From: Bradyrhizobium sp. ISRA464
GTDB taxonomy: Bacteria; Pseudomonadota; Alphaproteobacteria; Rhizobiales; Xanthobacteraceae
NCBI RefSeq assembly: GCF_029910095.1
Contig: NZ_CP094526.1
Coordinates: 6,386,001-6,450,000, forward strand
DNA length: 64,000 bases
Reading direction: 5' to 3'
Position 1 is the first letter of the stretch. Every line of letters starts with the position of its first letter. The position numbers and the translations under genes are program-made. Positions 58,401-64,000 of this stretch are shown here, piece by piece. The notes below the pieces were generated by a model. The model was not told where the DNA came from. It made no database searches and saw only the letters and a list, made by a program, of their open reading frames with translations.

Positions 58401-59636
58401 CTATTCGAACCTTCCCGAAGGAAGGGTGCCGGTCCGCAGTGCTGCGAGCAGCGAACCGTCGTCGGCGAACAGGTCCCAAATCATGATCCCGGCGAGTGCA
58501 CGGTTGCGCGCGTATAATGCCTTGCGTGCGATGGAGAGCGGATCGTCGTAGCTGATCCATATGCGCTGCTCGGCGTTATAGAGCCACGGCACCTGGCCCT
58601 CGTCGCTCCAATACCTGTGAAAGCCATGCTGCTGCGGCCGCCTGGCGACGAGATCCCGATAGTCGATGCCGTCGCCCCCTCCCCACTCGCCGCTCGCTGT
58701 CGCGCCCGTTTGGAAGAGCCCGCCGTTTTCCGGCGGAACGCCTGCGACGGCTCGGCCATAGAAGGCGACCCCGAGCGTCACCTTGGCGGGCGGCACGCCG
58801 GCCCCGATCAAGGCGTTTACACTCGCATCGACATTGAGATCAGGATTTGGATCACCGGCGCTGGCGAATAACGGGGCATTGAAGGCGGCAAGGGCCGAGC
58901 CCGCGTGATAGTCGTAGGCCATCAGATTAATGCGGTCGACCAACCGGGCCAGAGCGGCCGCCTCCAGATTGACAATCTTGTCGGGGGCGGCCGACACGGC
59001 AATGGTGAGTTCGAGCTCCCTGTGCTCGACGGCGGACAGCTCGGCGAGTTTTCGGCGGAGCTCTGCGATCAGGAGCGTGAAATTGATACGGTCTTCAGGG
59101 CGCGCGAGATTTCCTGGAGTTCCTCCTGAGACGGGAAACTCCCAATCGACGTCGACGCCATCGAACAGGCCCGGATACGGCCGAAAGAACACCTCGATGA
59201 CGGATTGGGCGAACCGTGCACGCGACCGCGCAGTTGCAGCAGCCGCCGAGAAATATTTCGATCCGCTCCAACCACCCAATGAAATCAGGATCCGAAGCTG
59301 TGGATTATGCCGCTTCAATTCGGCGAGCTGGGCGAAATTGCCGCCCAACGGTCTGGCCGCTGCGGTCCCGTCGCACACTCCGGCGTCGAGGCAACGATCC
59401 GCAAGTTCAGCCAGTCCTTCTGGCGAGACGGTGCCGAACGCGTACATCAAGTGGGTCAGTTCGCGAGCCCGGATCGTCTTGATGTTTGGACCGCCGGTCC
59501 GGGCCTTCCACGGGGCGACATAACCGGCGACCACAGAGCTTGAGGCCGGCGCAGTCCGCCCCTGCTGCATCAGCGCGTATCCGCACATAAGGGTAGAAAA
59601 CCCCGCGGCGGTGAATATTCGACGATTAACTGTCAC
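58401..59636 (-). CDS. GH18 chitinase-like glycoside hydrolase with Tat-type leader
   Basis: 411-residue GH18 enzyme. The N-terminus MTVNRRIFTAAGFSTLM has a twin-arginine pattern followed by a hydrophobic stretch. The barrel shows VAGYVAPWK, ILISLGGWSGSKYF, and the catalytic DxxDxDxE in FDGVDVDWEFP; then INLMAYDYHAG, LGVAFYGRAV, WISYDDPLSI and AGIMIWDLFADDGSLL. Hydrolyses beta-1,4-GlcNAc polymers by substrate-assisted retention. In a nodulating bacterium it could cleave Nod-factor or fungal chitin oligomers; this is inference. Intact. Confidence 0.92.
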   Translation of the reverse strand: MTVNRRIFTAAGFSTLMCGYALMQQGRTAPASSSVVAGYVAPWKARTGGPNIKTIRARELTHLMYAFGTVSPEGLAELADRCLDAGVCDGTAAARPLGGNFAQLAELKRHNPQLRILISLGGWSGSKYFSAAAATARSRARFAQSVIEVFFRPYPGLFDGVDVDWEFPVSGGTPGNLARPEDRINFTLLIAELRRKLAELSAVEHRELELTIAVSAAPDKIVNLEAAALARLVDRINLMAYDYHAGSALAAFNAPLFASAGDPNPDLNVDASVNALIGAGVPPAKVTLGVAFYGRAVAGVPPENGGLFQTGATASGEWGGGDGIDYRDLVARRPQQHGFHRYWSDEGQVPWLYNAEQRIWISYDDPLSIARKALYARNRALAGIMIWDLFADDGSLLAALRTGTLPSGRFE

Positions 59637-59785
59637 TGCTCACGCCCTTAAGCTCTCTGCCGGATTGCTCCTTGGTACCACTGACAGCTTGATCACCCCC
59701 ACCATATCGCCCGCCATTATAACCGCATCGACCAACCTCGCACTGATCGAGTCCGCAGCTTGTAGTTAGCCGATCAGCGAAGAGT

Positions 59786-60566
59786 TCAGGAGGTGTCGTC
59801 CTTATCTTTGCGCTTGCGACGGAGCAAGTCACGATAGCCGCCCCGCATGAGACGCAGCCCCATCTGGACCAAGCGAATGGTCCGGCTGCGCAGATCGTGT
59901 GTCTTCCACCCGCGATCGGGAATGCGAGGCGTGCCAAACAGGCCCTGGGCGATTTGGCGATAGCTGTTCCCTTCCAGCCACCCGTCCACACCACGCAGCG
60001 CGAGAATGTGCCGGTGCCGGGTCGCGATCGATTGAGAAAGAGGAGCCGGTCCAAGGGAACGGTGTTCGAGCGCCAACCACAATCGATGTGCTGCGTGCAA
60101 ACGGATGTCGAAGTTACGGTCGATTGGCAGGTCGACGGCAACCAGTAAGCCTCGCGGTGGAAGTTCTCTTAGCCAAAGGCGATGCTTCACTCCTCCGAGC
60201 GGCACGATAGCATGCCATCCATCTGGCGCGTGACGGAGCTCGGCGCCTGCCAGTATGCCGAAATCAAGCTCGTACGGTTTGGACGTCGAGCAGACCGCCG
60301 CGTGGACGCTTAGTACGGTCGACAACGCCTCAGGCGCCCAGAAAACAGCTTGTTTGTCGAATGCTTTTTGCGGATCAGCCGCGAAACGTCAGCCCCCACT
60401 TCCTCCGGAAGTGATCCGTCGCGTTTGATTGTTTGCTGATGAGGAGGGCCTTATAGTCTTTTTGATAGTCGCGATCGCGGCGTAACCATTCCCAGGCTAT
60501 GTCGATTGTTTCTGCTTTCTTGACATCCTGGTACGCGCTCTCTGATCTCCAGTCGTCCCCAGGCAT
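59786..60566 (-). pseudogene. DUF6499/DUF2285 protein, frameshifted
   Basis: Two adjacent frames form one ICE-associated protein. Part 1 (60566-60375): MPGDDWRSESAYQDVKKAET to DRDYQKDYKALL and HFRRKWGLTFR (DUF6499). The frame then shifts near 60377 into ADPQKAFDKQAVFWAPEALS and the DUF2285 part: VPLGGVKHRLWLRELPP, ILALRGVDGWLEGNSYRQIA, WKTHDLRSRTIRLVQMGLRL, MRGGYRDLLRRKRK. Members of this family sit at one end of conjugative islands in Rhizobiales and are thought to be regulators. Could also be a sequencing error. Confidence 0.75.
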
Positions 60567-60584
60567 CGCACCATTTCCCTGCAT

Positions 60585-61092
60585 GTTCTCAATGCGCGCT
60601 AAGGAAACTGCTACTTGTGACGATTTATGGTTGTGCCCTCGCTGTTATTCAATATTTGACGCACTTACGCGATGGAACGATCCACTTTTTCGATTGGAAC
60701 GAGGTCTGATCCGTTTCAGTGCGTTCACCCTTCCGCATTTGGTCGCCCCCAGCGCAGGGGATCGGCGCGCCACCCAGTTCGTTCGTTTATGAATCGGGAT
60801 GACCGCTTGCGAAAAGGTCGAGCTTTGGCATGGTGAATACAACGAAGTGAGACCCGTAGGACAATCGGATGATGGATGCCTATGTCCCCTTCCATCAGCC
60901 TCGATCAACCGGCGCGGAGACTCGCACTTGGTCCGACCCACAGTTTTGCGGGGGGCCAACGGGCGCAAAAATCGAGGTCTGGGCAGGTTCGGCTTCGGTC
61001 TCATTGAGCACGTCCCGCCGTCGTGTCTCCTGTGCAATCCCACGACAGTCGCGTCCGGCCCCGAACAGGAAGCCGAGATTGGCCTGTGCGCG
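60585..61092. other. intergenic stretch, nothing recognised
   Basis: About 510 bp between the DUF6499 start and the end of the truncated tssA. The missing tssA 3' end is not found here in another frame. No gene recognised. Confidence 0.4.
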
Positions 61093-61788
61093 CTACACAC
61101 GGGGCTGCTGGTTGAGCGGCACGGGCGATGTGGGTTCTACCAGCGCGGCCTCGGTCCGCTTGGCAGCTTGGATCGTCTCAGCCGCACGCTCGGCCGCTGT
61201 GGCGATCTCGCGGGAGGCTTTTTCGTAGTGCGAATGCAGAGCTCGTAACAAACCCGCGAATGCAGCCTGCTCGTTGACCAGTTTACCGCCGAGTTGGCGG
61301 GCGAGATCATCAAGCGCGTCATAGGCGACGATCACGGCCGAAGAATCGGCTTCGATCGGCACATTCCTCGCCAATTCCGGCCCAAGGCGAGTAACGAGCC
61401 AATCGACCGCTTCGAGCCGCGCACGTTGCTGCTTGATCGGCGGAAATAGCTGCTCCCAATGCGCGTACATCATGCCACGCAGGATGCCGAGACCGACGGC
61501 AAGACCTTCATATCCCTCGATCCGAAACGAACCATAAGTCGCCCAACAGCCGATCAGAATGTCCTTGGACCGGTTCGACAGGATATTGAGCGACAGCGTA
61601 TTGACTTTAATCCAATCAACCGCCGTCGGTCCGTCGACGTCCATGCGCCGTACCTCGGCTTCAAGCCATTTGAATTCGTCTGTCTCACGAATGTCGACGC
61701 CGGCAGGTACAGGACCGGGCACGGGCGCAGCGCCGCGGCGCGAGCGCAGGGCAACGTTGTCGCGAACCATGATCCAGTAATCGATCAT
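61093..61788 (-). pseudogene. tssA: type VI secretion TssA (ImpA N-terminal domain), 3'-truncated
   Basis: 231-residue frame beginning with an ImpA-N domain: TDEFKWLEAEVRRMDVDGPT, AVDWIKVNTLSLNILSNRSK, YEGLAVGLGILRGMMYAHWE, QLFPPIKQQRARLEAVDWLV. It ends just inside the TssA C-terminal motif (EPTSPVPLNQQPRV, normally EPxSPVPLLLxRA), losing the last 50-70 residues that build the sheath-priming ring. TssA is a baseplate/cap protein of type VI secretion. No other tss gene is in the window. Probably a relic. Confidence 0.7.
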
Positions 61789-62551
61789 GGTGACAAAACC
61801 ACGCGGGCTCCCCTGTTTCGACAGGTCCCGCTATTGGAACGGTTGACGTCGTGCCCGCCCCAGGCAATCCACTGAGAATCGATGATCTTGTAAGCCACCA
61901 CTGCCGCTCCTTGCACAGGCGCTGCTGCTGACATGCCTCAATCAAGGCCTATGCCAATAGCGATAGATTGATTTGCAAGAGCTATTTGCTCGATCGCCGT
62001 GTCATGGTCCCTACACCATGTCGCACACGTAACATCAGAGACTCTGGCTGCGCTTAGGTCGGCCCCATCATTGGCCCACTGCCGGTGTCTCAGGCTCAGG
62101 TAGACCGCGCCCTGCGCCCTGCAAAAACTCAAATACCGGGATCGCCGCCGAAGACTACGCTTTCAAGCTATGGAACCGAGCAGCGGGAGGCGGTCATACT
62201 GTCGCAACTGAGACTAGAATCTAAGCTGGCGGACTCTGGGGGCTCCCCAACCGGCTCCGACGGCGACCGCCTCTGCGACGTCTGATGATCCAAGGGCCAT
62301 CGAATGCAGATAAAGGTGAACCCTCGGTAGAAGCAGAGCGCCTCCAAACCGCAGGGAGGATTGGCAAGATCAACGTGGTTTCCTCCAGGGACGCTCGGAC
62401 ATCTCGTGATCGTCTGACGTATCGCGCACCTAAGGCGAGACCCAGCAATTTGAGCTCATGTCAACTACCCACCCTCGTGATTGAACGAGATGCCAGACGC
62501 ATGTCACCTTCACTGATGAACGTCGGCCGGTCAGGCGCACAAGGAATCGGC
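61789..62551. other. intergenic stretch, nothing certain
   Basis: About 760 bp. A minus-strand frame just before tssA reads VVAYKIIDSQWIAWGGHDVN and may be the end of a neighbouring gene I cannot name. On the plus strand the PEP-mutase frame is open from 62285 but without family sequence before 62552. Confidence 0.4.
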
Positions 62552-63481
62552 ATGCAAGACCAATCACCATCTGTCGTCTCCGTTCAATCTGCCGATTCCT
62601 CATTTGCCGAATCGATGCGTGCGCAGGTCTGCTGCAGCGGCGAACTCTCCTTCCTCATGGAGGCGCATGATGGTCTCTCTGCCGCGATCGCTGAGCGCGC
62701 GGGTTTCAAGGGCCTCTGGGCGTCGGGTTTATCGATAGCCTCCTCTCTAGGATATCGCGACGCCAACGAAGCATCGTGGAGTCAACTTGTCGACGCCGTC
62801 GAGCGGATTGTGGATACGAGCCAGTTGCCGGTCCTGGTCGACGGCGACGGGGGCTTCGGCAACTTCAATAACGCTCGCCTGCTGGCACGCAAGCTCCATC
62901 AGCGTGGCGCTGCCGGCCTCGCGCTGGAAGACAGCTGCTTTCCGAAGACGAATTCGTTCGTTGGTGATCGGCATCTCCTCGCCGACGTCGATGAATACTC
63001 TGGCCGCTTGCGCGCCGTGAAGGACACGGTCGCGGACGATCTCATTCTCGTCGCGCGCACCGAAGCGTTAATCGCCGGACAAGGAATGGACGAAGCCATT
63101 TCGCGCGCTCACGCTTACGCCGATGCCGGAGCCGATGCGATCCTCATTCACTCGCGAAGGAGCGCCGCGGACGAGATCCTTGCGTTCATGCGCGCCTGGC
63201 AAAACAGGCTGCCGGTGGTGATCGTTCCAACGAAATACTATCGAACGCCGGTCTCGACCTACCGCAAAGCCCGCATTTCCACAGTGATCTGGGCCAACCA
63301 CTCGATGCGAGCTGCAATAGCGGCAATGCGGCAAGTCTGCGGTCGCATTTTCGCTGAGGAGACTCCTGCGAGCATTGAGCCCAATATTGCGACGCTCGAC
63401 GAGCTCTTCGAACTGTTTAAGTACGGCGAACTCGCCAGTGCGGAAGCGCGATATCTGCATCCTGACGACATCCGGCAATAG
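62552..63481 (+). CDS. phosphoenolpyruvate mutase (PepM), isocitrate lyase superfamily
   Basis: 309-residue enzyme interconverting phosphoenolpyruvate and phosphonopyruvate, the first step of most phosphonate biosynthesis. Family blocks are complete: FLMEAHDGLSAAIAERAGFK, GLWASGLSIASSLG, NEASWSQLVDAVE, VLVDGDGGFGNFNN, and LEDSCFPKTNSFVGDRHLLA with the gating-loop Lys and Asn. The signature EDKxFPKTNS has Ser for the first Lys. Later: ILVARTEALIAGQG, ADAILIHSRRS, VVIVPTKYY and STVIWANHSMRAA. ATG at 62552 has AAGGAA upstream. No phosphonopyruvate decarboxylase follows before the window ends. Confidence 0.88.
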   Translation: MQDQSPSVVSVQSADSSFAESMRAQVCCSGELSFLMEAHDGLSAAIAERAGFKGLWASGLSIASSLGYRDANEASWSQLVDAVERIVDTSQLPVLVDGDGGFGNFNNARLLARKLHQRGAAGLALEDSCFPKTNSFVGDRHLLADVDEYSGRLRAVKDTVADDLILVARTEALIAGQGMDEAISRAHAYADAGADAILIHSRRSAADEILAFMRAWQNRLPVVIVPTKYYRTPVSTYRKARISTVIWANHSMRAAIAAMRQVCGRIFAEETPASIEPNIATLDELFELFKYGELASAEARYLHPDDIRQ

Positions 63482-64000
63482 CCTCATTCTGCTTTTGTAT
63501 ACTCCTTCTCGAAGGACTGCCGCCATGCAACCATCTGCTCTGCTACAACACTCTATTTCACCTTCAGGCGAGGCTCTTGTTAGCCCTCTTGAAAGTGGAC
63601 ATAGCATCATGTGGCATGAAACTTCTTACCAAGGTGACCTGTGCATTGCTGCGGCGCCTGGCCCCGATCCTCTCACCCAGCGGAATAGCCAACTGAGATC
63701 TACAAGCACTTTGAGTCGGCCGATGCGGACAATATTTCGCTCCTCTTGAATGCGCGTTCTCCTTTGCAAGGTCTCCGTCGACCTCGCGCCACAACCGCCA
63801 ACTGTCAGCAACAACTTGGACCGACGGAGCGCGCTCGTGTTGGCGCAACGGACAGCTCGATTCGACTTTCGTGAATAAGAAATGGTGTCTCAGCGACAAA
63901 CGATGAGAACACGCTGTGCGCCGATTTCAGCGGCGTGGACCAACGTTCATTGACGTCTCTGGCTCGAACGCCCCTGACACGGCTCGTCGAAAACTCTGAA
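63482..64000. other. window end, nothing recognised
   Basis: About 520 bp after the PEP mutase. A minus-strand frame of 111 codons (63564-63899) lacks a known domain. Any phosphonate-pathway partner would lie beyond the window. Confidence 0.4.

Overview
The window looks like part of the symbiosis island (or a similar accessory region) of a Bradyrhizobium-like legume symbiont. Two sequences closely match the rhizobial tts box, the TtsI site that drives type III secretion genes. A truncated Omp25/31-type porin leader is present, as are several IS66-family elements or remnants, a phage-integrase remnant, an ICE-type DUF6499/DUF2285 gene, and many frameshifted genes. The genus is inferred from gene families and promoter sites; no rRNA, tRNA or core gene is present to confirm it.

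Layout. 0-0.8 kb: one end of an IS66 element. 1-2.1 kb: type III polyketide synthase. 3-4.7 kb: membrane acyltransferase with a lectin-like tail. 5.5-7.9 kb: tts box and a repeat-rich candidate type III effector. 8.4-9.7 kb: frameshifted GrlR-like gene and a TSUP permease. 10.1-12.5 kb: pectinesterase and polygalacturonase. 13.0-16.1 kb: a complete but decayed IS66 element with 8-bp target duplications. 16.3-19.6 kb: YqcI/YcgG-family (possible haem N-hydroxylase), amino-acid permease and KamA-like radical SAM genes. 19.6-23.4 kb: debris. 23.4-26.8 kb: metalloprotease autotransporter. 27.4-32.6 kb: Gfo/Idh/MocA oxidoreductase and two SDRs, convergent with a split transketolase. 33.9-37.9 kb: AroE-like dehydrogenase and secreted S9 peptidase. 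38.3-42 kb: hipA fragment, GSU2403-type nucleotidyltransferase with a palindromic operator, dead vapBC. 42.9-45.3 kb: osmoprotectant ABC transporter. 45.9-47.6 kb: intact hipBA with three phased operators. 47.6-51.1 kb: glycosyltransferase, MFS exporter and hydrolase. 52.6-53.3 kb: cold-shock gene and a second lectin-like fragment. 53.9-55.9 kb: trehalose-6-phosphate synthase under a tts box. 56.8-59.6 kb: broken SMP-30 gene and GH18 chitinase. 59.8-61.8 kb: DUF2285 and truncated tssA. 62.5-63.5 kb: PEP mutase.

How the genes may work together. Many products act at the plant interface: pectin breakdown, a secreted protease and autotransporter, a chitinase, a surface acyltransferase and two TtsI-type effectors. 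The most notable is a trehalose-6-phosphate synthase with a roughly 73-residue N-terminal extension behind a tts box, which suggests an injected TPS. Three small metabolic modules look like undescribed small-molecule pathways: YqcI/YcgG + permease + KamA-like radical SAM; Gfo/Idh + SDRs + split transketolase; and GT1 + MFS + hydrolase. Toxin-antitoxin loci and IS elements account for much of the rest. About a dozen genes carry frameshifts or truncations, typical of island decay, though sequencing errors cannot be excluded.
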